64,000 nucleotides of DNA from Amycolatopsis roodepoortensis. GTDB lineage: Bacteria; Actinomycetota; Actinomycetes; Mycobacteriales; Pseudonocardiaceae. Below are positions 43,527 through 51,620 of the stretch, one piece after another. The stretch is taken from NCBI RefSeq assembly GCF_014873915.1, contig NZ_JADBEJ010000005.1:1612001-1676000 (forward strand), written 5' to 3'. Within the stretch, counting starts at the first letter, position 1. Each line of letters begins with the position of its first letter. Under the pieces are notes generated by a model. The model saw only the letters and a program-made list of their open reading frames with translations, searched no databases and was not told the origin of the DNA. Both the position numbers and the translations under genes were made by a program.

Positions 43527-43583
43527 CGCGCGTGAAGGCCCCCTTCCCTCGGCTGAGCCGAGGGAAGGGGGCCTTCACGCGCG
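43527..43583. repeat. 57-bp intergenic palindrome, family A copy 3
   Basis: Perfect 28-nt arms around one centre base. Begins at the first base after the psuK stop and ends 7 nt before the convergent DUF3099 gene's stop. The central 51 nt are identical to the element at 32307. It can terminate both genes. Confidence 0.9.
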
Positions 43584-43590
43584 AAACGGG

Positions 43591-43923
43591 TCAGCCGCCG
43601 TCGATGACGCGGTGACCGGAGCTCTCGATCCGCGTCGGTTCGGCCTGGTACCGGTTGACCTTCTCGCTCTTGCGCGGCGGCCGGTCGTTGGCGATCAGGA
43701 CGGCGACCCAGGGCAGCGGGATCGAGATCGCGATCAGGGCCAGCGCCAGCCACCAGGTCTCGTAGAAGATCCCGGCGAGGATGAGGCACGGGATGCGGAA
43801 CGACATCATGATGATGTACTTCCGCTTCCGTTTGGCCAGCTGGTCTTCGTAGGACGGGGCGGCTTCGGTGATCAGCACCGGAGCGGGTTCCCTCGGTTCG
43901 GGACCGTGGGCGGGCGCGTTCAC
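43591..43923 (-). CDS. DUF3099 membrane protein
   Basis: 110 aa. Two closely spaced hydrophobic spans (about residues 40-60 and 63-83, RIPCLILAGIFYETW and LALALIAISIPLPWVAVLIA) preceded by ITEAAPSYEDQLAKRKRKY, the DUF3099 signature. The GTG at 43923 is chosen because GGAGGT lies 6 nt before it; an ATG at 43965 that overlaps the M20 stop (ATGA) is an alternative. A DUF3099 gene also neighbours sigB in mycobacteria (Rv2709, by memory). Function unknown. Confidence 0.8.
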   Translation of the reverse strand: MNAPAHGPEPREPAPVLITEAAPSYEDQLAKRKRKYIIMMSFRIPCLILAGIFYETWWLALALIAISIPLPWVAVLIANDRPPRKSEKVNRYQAEPTRIESSGHRVIDGG

Positions 43924-43961
43924 AGCACCACCTCCGGCTTCCATGCTCCCACTCGCCGGGC

Positions 43962-45227
43962 TCATCCGACACCCGGGTGGGTGAGCCGGTGCAAAGCCGC
44001 GACCACGAGCGTCTCGACGCCCGCCGAAAGCGTCGGGTGCGGGATCGGCGCGAAGAGCGGCGAATGGTTCGACGGGATGTCCTGTTCGAAGCGCCCGGCG
44101 GTCATCGCGGCGATCACCTTGCCCTCGTCCATGCCGCCGACCAGCCAGAACACCGAGGGGACGCCGGCCGCGCGGCCGAACTCGCTGAAGTCCTCACTGC
44201 CGGTGACCAGCGGCGCGGGCATCACGCGGCCCTCCCCGAAGTGGTCGCGGAAGGCGGCGGTGAGCCCCTCCGTGGCCGCGTCGTCGTTCTCGGTGACCGG
44301 GAACGCGCCGATCCGCTCGATCTCCGGCGGTTTCGGCGCGCCCGCGGTGGCCGCCTCGCCCTGGACGATCCGCTCGACCGCCGCGACGACCTTCTCCCGC
44401 ACGGCCTGGTCGAACGACCGGATGTTGACCTCGAGGACGGCGTGGTCGGCGATGATGTTGTGCGCGGTGCCGACGTGCAGCGACCCGACGGTCACCACCG
44501 CCGACTCGGTCGCCGAGATCTCCCGCGACACGATGGTCTGGAGCTTGAGCACCACGGACGCGGCGAGCACCGCGGGATCCACCGTGGTCTCGGGACGCGA
44601 GCCGTGCCCGCCGCGGCCGTGCAGGGTGATGCGCAGCGCGTCGGTGGCCGCCATGATCACGCCCGGCCTGGTCAGCACCCAGCCCGCCGGACCGGGCACG
44701 ACGTGCTGGCCGAGCACGACGTCGGGTTTGCCTGCGGGCCCGAAGACGCCGTCGCGGACCATGCCTGCCGCGCCGTCCCCGGCCTCCTCCCCCGGCTGGA
44801 AGACGACCATCAGCGTGCCGGACCATTGCTCGCGGCCGGACGCGAGCAGCGAGGCGGCGCCGGAGAGCCAGGTGGCGTGCATGTCGTGGCCGCAAGCGTG
44901 CATCACCGGGACTTCGCGGCCCTCGGCGTCGACTCCGCGCGCGGTGCTCGCGTACGGCAGCCCGGTCTTCTCCTCGACCGGCAGCGCGTCGATGTCGGCG
45001 CGCAGCATCACCTTCGGGCCCGGCCCGTTGCGCAGCACGCCCAGGACGCCGGTGCGCCCGATGCCGGTGTGCACCTCGTAACCGTCGGCCTCCAGGCGCT
45101 TCGCCAGCTCGGCGGCGGTACGGGTTTCGGCGAACGACAGCTCCGGATGCCGGTGGAGGTCGGTGTACAGGTCTTCCAATCCGGGCAGCGCCGCCTGCAG
45201 CGGTGCCAGGACACTCTCGAGGCTCAC
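43962..45227 (-). CDS. M20-family amidohydrolase
   Basis: 421 aa, amidohydrolase (hippurate hydrolase/IAA-amino acid hydrolase subgroup). Metal ligands in LHRHPELS, MHACGHDMH, PGEEAGDG and the C-terminal SNHSPLF; dimerisation domain inserted around residues 190-300. It should hydrolyse an N-acyl amino acid or similar amide. Starts at GTG. Diverges from the methyltransferase gene with a 27-bp gap. DUF3099 follows, possibly translationally linked. Confidence 0.92.
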   Translation of the reverse strand: MSLESVLAPLQAALPGLEDLYTDLHRHPELSFAETRTAAELAKRLEADGYEVHTGIGRTGVLGVLRNGPGPKVMLRADIDALPVEEKTGLPYASTARGVDAEGREVPVMHACGHDMHATWLSGAASLLASGREQWSGTLMVVFQPGEEAGDGAAGMVRDGVFGPAGKPDVVLGQHVVPGPAGWVLTRPGVIMAATDALRITLHGRGGHGSRPETTVDPAVLAASVVLKLQTIVSREISATESAVVTVGSLHVGTAHNIIADHAVLEVNIRSFDQAVREKVVAAVERIVQGEAATAGAPKPPEIERIGAFPVTENDDAATEGLTAAFRDHFGEGRVMPAPLVTGSEDFSEFGRAAGVPSVFWLVGGMDEGKVIAAMTAGRFEQDIPSNHSPLFAPIPHPTLSAGVETLVVAALHRLTHPGVG

Positions 45228-45254
45228 GACCCAATCCTGGCAGTATTACCCACC

Positions 45255-46751
45255 GTGAGCACACGAGCGGCCCTCCCCGACCTGTCCGACGACGTCTGCG
45301 CGAGGCTGCGGGACGCCTTCCGCCGGACGGGGTACGACGCCGACGGCGTGGTCGGCGCCCTCGGTTCCGCGCACGGCGCCCTCGGCCGCGGCGAACCCGA
45401 ACTCGCCTATCGCGCGACCCGCGACGCGGGTGAACTCGGCACGCTGATCCGGCTGTTCCTGCTGGGGTCGACCGAACCGGAGAAGGACGTCGAGGCCGCT
45501 TTCGCGCCACTGTCCCTCGATGACGCGGTCGCCGCGACGCTGCTCGTGCCCGCCGCCGACGGCTACCGGGCCGGTCTCGACGTCCGCCCGCACGGCGACG
45601 ACGAAGGCTCGTGGTGGGTCGTCTCCGACCTCGACGCCGACGTCCTGGGCACGACCGTGCCCGAAGACCACGTGCTCGGCGTCGGGCACGCCTCGCTCAG
45701 CCTGATCCGGGCCACCAGCCGCCGCGAGGTCGGCAGCCTGCTCGACGTCGGCACCGGCAACGGCGTCCAGGCATTGCACGCCACCCGGCACGCGAAGAAG
45801 GTCACCGCGACCGACGTCTCGGCCCGCGCGCTGGCGCTGGCCGCGGCGACGTTCCGGCTCAACGAACTGGACGTGGAACTGGTCCGGGGCGAATGGTTCG
45901 CCCCGGTCGCGCGGCGCCGGTTCGACCAGATCGTGTGCAACCCGCCGTTCGTGGTCGGCCCGCCGCGGGTCGACTACACCTACCGCGACTCCGGTCTCGC
46001 GGGGGACGACGCCAGCGCGCTCGTGGTGCGGCAGCTGCCCGGGTTCCTCAACGACGGCGGCACCGGCCAGCTCCTGGCGTCCTGGCTGCACGTGAAGGGT
46101 GAGGACTGGGGCGATCGGGTGACCCGCTGGCTGCCCGCCGAGACCGACGCGTGGTTCGTCCAGCGGGACATCGCGGACCCGGGACTCTATGTCGGCACGT
46201 GGCTGCGCGACGCGGGCATCGACCCCCGCTCCCCCGAAGGCCGTGCGAAATCCGGAGCGTGGCTGGACTGGTTCGAGGAAAACGACGTCCAGGGCATCGG
46301 GTTCGGCTTCGTCACGCTCCGGCGGGCGGACGGCGCGACCCCGACGATCGTCTGCGAAGACCTGCGCCAGGCCTACGACGACCCACTGGGCACCGAGGCC
46401 GCGAACTGGCTGGATCGGGTGGAATGGCTTCGCGCCAACGGCGATTCGCTCCTCGATGTCCGGTTCCGGGTGCCGGAAACGGTGCTTCTGGAGAGCGTCG
46501 CCGAGCCGGGCGAAGAGGGCTGGGCCACCACCGTCCAGCGCCTGCACCGCACCGACGGTCCCGGTTGGTCGCACGAAGTGGACGAACTCGCGACACGGCT
46601 GCTCGCGGGCTGTCAGGGCGCGCTTCCCCTGGAGGACCTGATCGTGCTCCTGGCGGCCGCTCAAGGTCTCGAACCGGAGGAGCTGGCCGAGGCCGCGCTG
46701 CCCGTCGTCCGGGAACTGGTCCGGCACGGCATGCTGCTCCCCGCCGTCTGA
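45255..46751 (+). CDS. N5-glutamine-type methyltransferase domain protein
   Basis: 498 aa. An N-terminal domain of about 150 residues and a class I methyltransferase core with motif I LLDVGTGNGVQAL (about 165-177) and NPPFVV (about 222), the (N/D)PPY-type motif of enzymes that methylate amide or base nitrogen. A C-terminal winged-helix-like region (about 410-498) follows. Similar actinobacterial proteins are annotated as DUF7782/DUF7059-containing methyltransferases. Substrate unknown, likely a protein or rRNA. Dtd starts inside its stop codon. Confidence 0.82.
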   Translation: MSTRAALPDLSDDVCARLRDAFRRTGYDADGVVGALGSAHGALGRGEPELAYRATRDAGELGTLIRLFLLGSTEPEKDVEAAFAPLSLDDAVAATLLVPAADGYRAGLDVRPHGDDEGSWWVVSDLDADVLGTTVPEDHVLGVGHASLSLIRATSRREVGSLLDVGTGNGVQALHATRHAKKVTATDVSARALALAAATFRLNELDVELVRGEWFAPVARRRFDQIVCNPPFVVGPPRVDYTYRDSGLAGDDASALVVRQLPGFLNDGGTGQLLASWLHVKGEDWGDRVTRWLPAETDAWFVQRDIADPGLYVGTWLRDAGIDPRSPEGRAKSGAWLDWFEENDVQGIGFGFVTLRRADGATPTIVCEDLRQAYDDPLGTEAANWLDRVEWLRANGDSLLDVRFRVPETVLLESVAEPGEEGWATTVQRLHRTDGPGWSHEVDELATRLLAGCQGALPLEDLIVLLAAAQGLEPEELAEAALPVVRELVRHGMLLPAV

Positions 46752-47176
46752 TGCGGGCGGTGGTGGCGAGGGTCACGGAAGCGAGCGTGACCGTCGGCGA
46801 CGAGGTGACCGGTGCCATCGACGAGCCGGGTTTGCTGGTGCTGCTGGGAATCCACGCCGACGACGATGCGTCCAAGGTGCCGGCGATGGCACGCAAACTG
46901 CACGAAGCTCGCATACTTCGCGACGAGGAGTCCTGCGCCACCACCGGCGCTCCCCTGCTCGTCGTAAGCCAGTTCACTCTTTACGGCGACACCCGCAAAG
47001 GCCGGCGTCCGTCCTGGACGGCGGCCGCCCGGCCCGAGGTGGCCGAACCCCTCGTGACGGCCGTCGTCGACGCGCTTCGGGAACGCGGCGCGCGGGTCGA
47101 AACCGGTCGCTTCGGGGCCATGATGACGGTCCGGAGTGTGAACGACGGTCCGTTCACCCTCCTCATAGAGGTCTAG
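46751..47176 (+). CDS. dtd: D-aminoacyl-tRNA deacylase
   Basis: 141 aa. The two DTD signature motifs are present: SQFTLYGD (about residues 76-83) and the Gly-cisPro motif NDGPFTL near the C-terminus. It removes D-amino acids (and Gly from tRNA-Ala) mischarged on tRNA. The ATG overlaps the methyltransferase stop by one base. Ends upstream of the sigB promoter region. Confidence 0.95.
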   Translation: MRAVVARVTEASVTVGDEVTGAIDEPGLLVLLGIHADDDASKVPAMARKLHEARILRDEESCATTGAPLLVVSQFTLYGDTRKGRRPSWTAAARPEVAEPLVTAVVDALRERGARVETGRFGAMMTVRSVNDGPFTLLIEV

Positions 47177-47274
47177 ACCACGTTTCCTTCTCCCCGGCAC
47201 GGGCATTCTCAGGAAAAGCTCAGGGTTGGTGGAGCAACGCCCCAGGTCAGCCGCCCGTCTCCTCTGTAGCGGCC

Positions 47275-47301
47275 GGGAACGTTTTCGGACCTCCCGGCGT
47301 T
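47275..47301 (+). promoter_or_regulatory. ECF-type promoter of sigB
   Basis: GGGAAC (47275-47280) and CGTT (47298-47301) separated by 17 nt, matching the GGAAC-N17-18-sGTT consensus of SigE/SigH-type factors. Transcription would start about 115 nt before the sigB ATG. Known in mycobacteria: sigB is controlled by ECF factors. Confidence 0.6.
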
Positions 47302-47422
47302 GAGCCAAGTGTCCAGCCAAGCTGGGCCGGCGAGGAGTAGCGGGTTTTCCACAGGGCCTGCTACACCGAGACGGACCCGGCGGACGACCGCAGCACGTTC
47401 AGCCCGTGACCGGGGAGGCAGA

Positions 47423-48454
47423 ATGTCAGTCCAGACTCTCGAACGCGAAGCGCGCGGGATTCGCGAGCGCCGTATCCCGGCGCAATCCACCCAGGAGCCG
47501 GTGAGCACGGGGGCGCTCACCGACGCCGACCTCGACGCCCAGAGCCCGGCCGCGGACCTCGTTCGCGTGTACCTCAACGGAATCGGCAAGACGGCGCTGC
47601 TGTCCGCCGCCGACGAGGTCGAGCTGGCCAAGCGCATCGAAGCGGGCGTGTTCGCCCAGCACATGCTCGACACGGCCGAGGGCCTCACGCCGAAGCGGCG
47701 TTCGGAGATGTCCGCCTTGGTGCGTGACGGCCACATCGCGAAGAACCACCTGCTGGAGGCCAACCTCCGCCTCGTGGTCTCGCTCGCGAAGCGCTACACC
47801 GGCCGGGGGATGCCGCTGCTCGACCTGATCCAGGAGGGGAACCTGGGCCTGATCCGCGCGGTGGAGAAATTCGACTACTCCAAGGGGTTCAAGTTCTCGA
47901 CGTACGCCACCTGGTGGATCCGCCAGGCCATCACCAGGGGGATGGCCGACCAGGGACGCACCATCCGGCTGCCGGTCCACCTGGTGGAACAGGTGAACAA
48001 GCTGGCCCGCATCAAGCGCGACCTGCACCAGCAGCTCGGCCGGGACGCCACCCACGAGGAGCTGGCCGCCGAATCGGGTATCCCGGCCCACAAGATCTCG
48101 GACCTGCTCGACCACTCGCGTGACCCGGTGAGCCTCGACATGCCGGTCGGCACCGAGGAGGACGCCCCGCTCGGTGACTTCATCGAGGACTCCGAGGCGA
48201 CCGACGCCGAGAGCGCCGTGATCTCCGGTCTGCTCCAGGACGACCTGCGCCGCGTGCTCGCGACGCTGGACGACCGCGAGTCCCAGGTGATCCGCCTGCG
48301 CTACGGCCTCGACGACGGCCAGCCGCGCACGCTCGACCAGATCGGCAAGCACTTCGGGCTCTCCCGTGAGCGCGTTCGGCAGATCGAGCGAGAGGTCATG
48401 TCGAAGCTGCGTCAGGGTGAGCGGGCGGACCGCCTGCGTGCCTACGCTTCGTAA
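47423..48454 (+). CDS. sigB: Group 2 RNA polymerase sigma factor (SigB-like)
   Basis: 343 aa. Region 1.2 (DLVRVYLNGIGKTALLSA), region 2 (DLIQEGNLGLIRAVEKFDYSKG, STYATWWIRQAI), region 3, and region 4 (TLDQIGKHFGLSRERVRQIEREVMSKLR) are very close to SigA, but the long acidic N-terminus is missing. This is the primary-like, stress and stationary-phase factor SigB of actinobacteria. ATG with GGGGAGG 4 nt upstream. In mycobacteria sigB lies within a few kb of sigA; here about 32 kb separate them. Confidence 0.93.
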   Translation: MSVQTLEREARGIRERRIPAQSTQEPVSTGALTDADLDAQSPAADLVRVYLNGIGKTALLSAADEVELAKRIEAGVFAQHMLDTAEGLTPKRRSEMSALVRDGHIAKNHLLEANLRLVVSLAKRYTGRGMPLLDLIQEGNLGLIRAVEKFDYSKGFKFSTYATWWIRQAITRGMADQGRTIRLPVHLVEQVNKLARIKRDLHQQLGRDATHEELAAESGIPAHKISDLLDHSRDPVSLDMPVGTEEDAPLGDFIEDSEATDAESAVISGLLQDDLRRVLATLDDRESQVIRLRYGLDDGQPRTLDQIGKHFGLSRERVRQIEREVMSKLRQGERADRLRAYAS

Positions 48455-48462
48455 TGGTCACT

Positions 48463-48477
48463 GAGCCGTTTCGGCTC
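48463..48477 (+). terminator. Short hairpin after sigB
   Basis: GAGCCG / CGGCTC with a TTT loop, 8 nt after the stop, followed by GGAAAA rather than a U-tract. Weak terminator. Confidence 0.35.
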
Positions 48478-48682
48478 GGAAAAGCAACACCCGTTCGGCA
48501 GCGTTGACTTATGACCTGCGTCACGAGACCGTCGAGCAGGTAATAAGTCTTCGCGGTCGGGTGTTCGCACCCGGATCGCTTTCCCCGGGAGGTCGGGTCC
48601 GTCGGGGTGGGCCCGGCCTCCCGAACTCTTTGTCCGGCGCGGCGACAAATTGCAGCGCGGGAATTGCACTCGGTCCCGTGGG

Positions 48683-48726
48683 TCGTGAGTGGTAAGGACG
48701 GTTCTAACCGTCCTTACCACTCACGA
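48683..48726. repeat. Intergenic palindrome, family B copy 2
   Basis: Perfect 21-nt arms (left TCGTGAGTGGTAAGGACGG and TT) with a 2-nt centre. Same element as 27217-27261, here intact. It lies between sigB and the fumarase gene, about 230 nt after sigB. Confidence 0.9.
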
Positions 48727-48799
48727 GGCCCTCTCCGGGCCGGGCCCCGGGCTTGGGTACCGTGGGCAGGTTCCCGATGCCGGCAAAGGAGCCCGCGCA

Positions 48800-50458
48800 G
48801 TGGCGCCCACCACGTTCCAGTACACCGAAGTCCTTCCCCTCGCCAAGGACACCCGCACCGAGTACCGGCTGATCGGCACCGAAGGTGTCGAGGTCGTCGA
48901 AGCCGCGGGCCGGAAGTTCCTCAAGGTCGAGCCCGAAGCGCTGACCAGGCTCGCCAAGACCGCGATCACCGACATCCAGCACCTGTTGCGCACGTCACAC
49001 CTCGCGCAGCTGCGCGCGATCGTCGACGACCCCGAGGCCAGCGGCAACGACCGGTTCGTCGCGATGGACCTGCTGCGCAACGCGGCGATCTCCGCCGGCG
49101 GCGTCCTCCCGATGTGCCAGGACACCGGCACCGCGATCGTGATCGGCAAACGCGGCGAGGGCGTGCTCACCGGCGCCGACGACGAGCGCGCGCTGTCCCG
49201 CGGTATTTTCGACGCCTATCAGGAGTTGAATCTGCGCTATTCGCAGATGGCGCCGGTGAATTTCTGGGATGAGCGCAATACGGGCACCAACTTGCCCGCG
49301 CAGATCGAGCTCTATCACAAAGATGGTTCGGGCGACCCGAGCTATGAATTCCTGTTCATGGCCAAGGGCGGCGGCAGCGCGAACAAGACGTTCCTCTATC
49401 AGGAAACGAAAGCCGTCCTGAACCCGAAGCGGCTCGCGAAGTTCCTCGACGAGAAGCTGCGCAGCCTCGGCACCGCGGCCTGCCCGCCGTACCACCTCGC
49501 GATCGTCGTCGGCGGCACGTCGGCGGAGTTCAACCTGAAGGTCGCGAAGCTCGCTTCCGCGCGTTACCTCGACGACCTGCCCACCGAGGGTTCCGAGCTG
49601 GGCCACGGTTTCCGCGACGTGGACCTCGAACAGCAGGTGCTGGAGATGACGCGCCAGTTCGGCATCGGCGCGCAGTTCGGCGGCAAGTACTTCTGCCACG
49701 ACGTCCGGGTGATCCGCCTGCCGCGCCACGGCGCATCCTGCCCGGTCGGTGTCGCCGTCTCGTGTTCGGCCGACCGCCAGGCGAAGGCGAAGATCACCGC
49801 CGACGGTGTGTTCCTGGAGCAGCTCGAACGCGACCCGGCGCAGTTCCTGCCGGACGTCACCGAGGACGACCTGTCCGACGAGGTGGTGACCGTCGACCTC
49901 AACCGGCCGATGGCCGAGATCCGCGCGCAGCTCTCGCAGCTGCCGGTGAAGACCCGCCTGTCGCTGACCGGTCCGCTCGTCGTCGCCCGCGACATCGCGC
50001 ACGCGAAGATCGCCGAGCGGCTCGACGCGGGCGAAGAGATGCCTCAGTACCTTCGCGACCACCCCGTGTACTACGCGGGCCCGGCGAAGACGCCCGAGGG
50101 TTACGCGTCGGGTTCCTTCGGGCCGACCACCGCGGGCCGTATGGACTCCTACGTCGAGCAGTTCCAGGCCGCGGGCGGTTCGCTGGTGATGCTGGCGAAG
50201 GGCAACCGGTCCAAGAAGGTGACCGCCGCGTGCAACGAGCACGGCGGGTTCTACCTCGGCTCGATCGGCGGCCCGGCCGCGCGGCTCGCGCAGGACTGCA
50301 TCAAGAAGGTCGACGTCCTCGAGTACGCCGAGCTGGGGATGGAAGCGGTCTGGAAGATCGAGGTCGAGGACTTCCCCGCGTTCATCGTCATCGACGACAA
50401 GGGCAACGACTTCTTCGAGGCCACCTCGGAACCGGTGCTGCAGATCAGCTTCCGGTAA
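48800..50458 (+). CDS. Class I fumarate hydratase (iron-sulfur)
   Basis: 552 aa, full-length class I fumarase. Iron-sulfur cysteines in PMCQDTGT (about residue 99), YFCHDVR and a third in the SCPVGVAVSCSADR/ACNEHGG regions; the C-terminal fumarase domain holds YAGPAKTPEGYASGSFGPTTAGRMD. It interconverts fumarate and L-malate in the TCA cycle and uses an oxygen-sensitive [4Fe-4S] cluster. The GTG start has AAAGGAG 8 nt upstream. The gene ends at the convergent palindrome 50471. Confidence 0.95.
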   Translation: MAPTTFQYTEVLPLAKDTRTEYRLIGTEGVEVVEAAGRKFLKVEPEALTRLAKTAITDIQHLLRTSHLAQLRAIVDDPEASGNDRFVAMDLLRNAAISAGGVLPMCQDTGTAIVIGKRGEGVLTGADDERALSRGIFDAYQELNLRYSQMAPVNFWDERNTGTNLPAQIELYHKDGSGDPSYEFLFMAKGGGSANKTFLYQETKAVLNPKRLAKFLDEKLRSLGTAACPPYHLAIVVGGTSAEFNLKVAKLASARYLDDLPTEGSELGHGFRDVDLEQQVLEMTRQFGIGAQFGGKYFCHDVRVIRLPRHGASCPVGVAVSCSADRQAKAKITADGVFLEQLERDPAQFLPDVTEDDLSDEVVTVDLNRPMAEIRAQLSQLPVKTRLSLTGPLVVARDIAHAKIAERLDAGEEMPQYLRDHPVYYAGPAKTPEGYASGSFGPTTAGRMDSYVEQFQAAGGSLVMLAKGNRSKKVTAACNEHGGFYLGSIGGPAARLAQDCIKKVDVLEYAELGMEAVWKIEVEDFPAFIVIDDKGNDFFEATSEPVLQISFR

Positions 50459-50470
50459 GAGCCGTCCGGT

Positions 50471-50521
50471 CCGTGAAGGCCTCCTTCACTACCTTCAGGG
50501 TAGGGAAGGAGGCCTTCACGG
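50471..50521. repeat. 51-bp intergenic palindrome, family A variant
   Basis: 23-nt arms (left begins CCGTGAAGGCCTCCTTCACT) with one mismatch and a 5-nt loop. Same plan as the 32307/43527 elements but with CTCC in place of CCCC and a different core, and the change is compensated on the other arm. Between convergent fumarase and lipoprotein genes. Confidence 0.85.
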
Positions 50522-50533
50522 CGTTCCGGTCGG

Positions 50534-51064
50534 TTATCGCATCTGCTTCAGGACCACGGTCCGCTCCCCCAGCGGCGCCGACAGCGTCACCGAGATCACC
50601 GGATGCCGGATGTCCATCGTGCACATCTGGCCGGTCTGGCCCTTCAGTTCGGTCAGGTTGACGGTGACCCTGGTCCCGTCCTGCTGCGCGGCCTCCGCCG
50701 TCGCGTGCCCGCAGCCGCCTTCCTGGCCGCGGACGTTCAGGACCGTCCCGCCGTTGCTGGTGTACACCTCACGCGGATAGTCCGCGGGCAGCGCCGACGC
50801 GTCGAGCTGCTTGTCCGGCAGCTTGGTGCTGCCTTCCGGCACCTCCTGGCGAGGCGCGCCCGGCACACCCGGCTGGCTTCCCGGCTTACTGCTCGGCGCC
50901 GGGGCCGGCGAGGAGGATGGCGGCGCGGACGGCGACGGCGGCACGGTACTCAGGCTGCCGCTCCCGGGTCCGGCCGCGGGCTCCGCTGCCTGGTTCTGCG
51001 CCCCGCAAGCGGATACCGCAACGACGATCAGGCCAAGGCCGATGACATTCGTTAAGTACCTCAT
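50534..51064 (-). CDS. Lipoprotein of unknown function, 176 aa
   Basis: Lipoprotein signal peptide with lipobox VSAC (Cys20), a long Ser/Pro-rich linker (about residues 30-75), then a globular domain with two cysteines (EGGCGHA and GQMCTMDI) and C-terminal LGERTVVLKQ. The linker marks a surface-anchored protein. The C-terminal domain is paralogous to that of the adjacent lipoprotein (shared APLGxRTVVL end and cysteine spacing). ATG at 51064 is preferred over a longer frame. Function unknown. Confidence 0.75.
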   Translation of the reverse strand: MRYLTNVIGLGLIVVAVSACGAQNQAAEPAAGPGSGSLSTVPPSPSAPPSSSPAPAPSSKPGSQPGVPGAPRQEVPEGSTKLPDKQLDASALPADYPREVYTSNGGTVLNVRGQEGGCGHATAEAAQQDGTRVTVNLTELKGQTGQMCTMDIRHPVISVTLSAPLGERTVVLKQMR

Positions 51065-51107
51065 GTGACTGGGACGGAACGAGACCGCCGTGGGGTTGCA
51101 CATGATC

Positions 51108-51584
51108 TCAACCCGCTTCCAGGACGACGGTCCGCGCACCGAGCGGCTCGGCGAGTTTCACCGGCAGGACGGCGTAGCGGATCACCTGCGGGCACATCTG
51201 CCCCGGATCGCCGTGGTCGATCTTCACCTTGACCAAGACCCGCTGCGCGTTCTCCTCGGCGAGGTCCGCCTTCGCCTCGTCGCAGCCGCTCAGTTCGATG
51301 TGCACGTTCAGGCCGCCGTTCTCCGCGCTGACCTGGGCGGGCACCTTGGCGTCGACCTGGGACGGCGGCAGCATCTTGTCCGACGGCGGCGGGCCGACGG
51401 TCGGCCGGGACATCGGTGGTTTCGCTCCCGGCGGGCCGGCCGGGACCGAGGTGGGCAGATCCGAGGGTGTGGTGACGACCGGAGGGGTACTCGTGTTCGC
51501 CGGTGCTCCGGGGCCGCCCGCGCCGCAGGCCGCCGTCGCGGCGAGCACGAGCCCCGCGCCCAGCGTCTTCGCTGCGTTCATCAT
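51108..51584 (-). CDS. Lipoprotein of unknown function, 158 aa
   Basis: Lipobox TAAC (Cys20), a Pro/Thr-rich linker to about residue 65, then a domain with the cysteines SGCDEAK and GQMCPQV and the C-terminal EPLGARTVVLE, like the neighbour at 50534. The two genes are tandem copies (43 bp apart). It lies 36 bp downstream of the last permease gene of the phosphonate operon, so read-through expression is possible. Function unknown. Confidence 0.75.
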   Translation of the reverse strand: MMNAAKTLGAGLVLAATAACGAGGPGAPANTSTPPVVTTPSDLPTSVPAGPPGAKPPMSRPTVGPPPSDKMLPPSQVDAKVPAQVSAENGGLNVHIELSGCDEAKADLAEENAQRVLVKVKIDHGDPGQMCPQVIRYAVLPVKLAEPLGARTVVLEAG

Positions 51585-51620
51585 GGTTTCAGGACGGAAT
51601 GGACCTCACCGAAGGTTGCA

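Larger units (their letters stand above)
48455..48799. other. sigB-fumarase intergenic region
   Basis: 345 bp without a convincing gene. It contains the short hairpin (48463-48477), a longer stem (GACTTATGACCTGC at 48506-48519 with its near complement at 48536-48549, one mismatch), the family B palindrome (48683-48726) and a TACCGT -10 box (48758-48763) that would start the fumarase mRNA near 48770. Confidence 0.6.

Noticed and set aside
48504..48695. 63-codon ORF between sigB and fumarase
   Set aside because: Third-position GC is low compared with neighbours, the second half is low complexity, and it overlaps a 14-bp hairpin and the family B palindrome.
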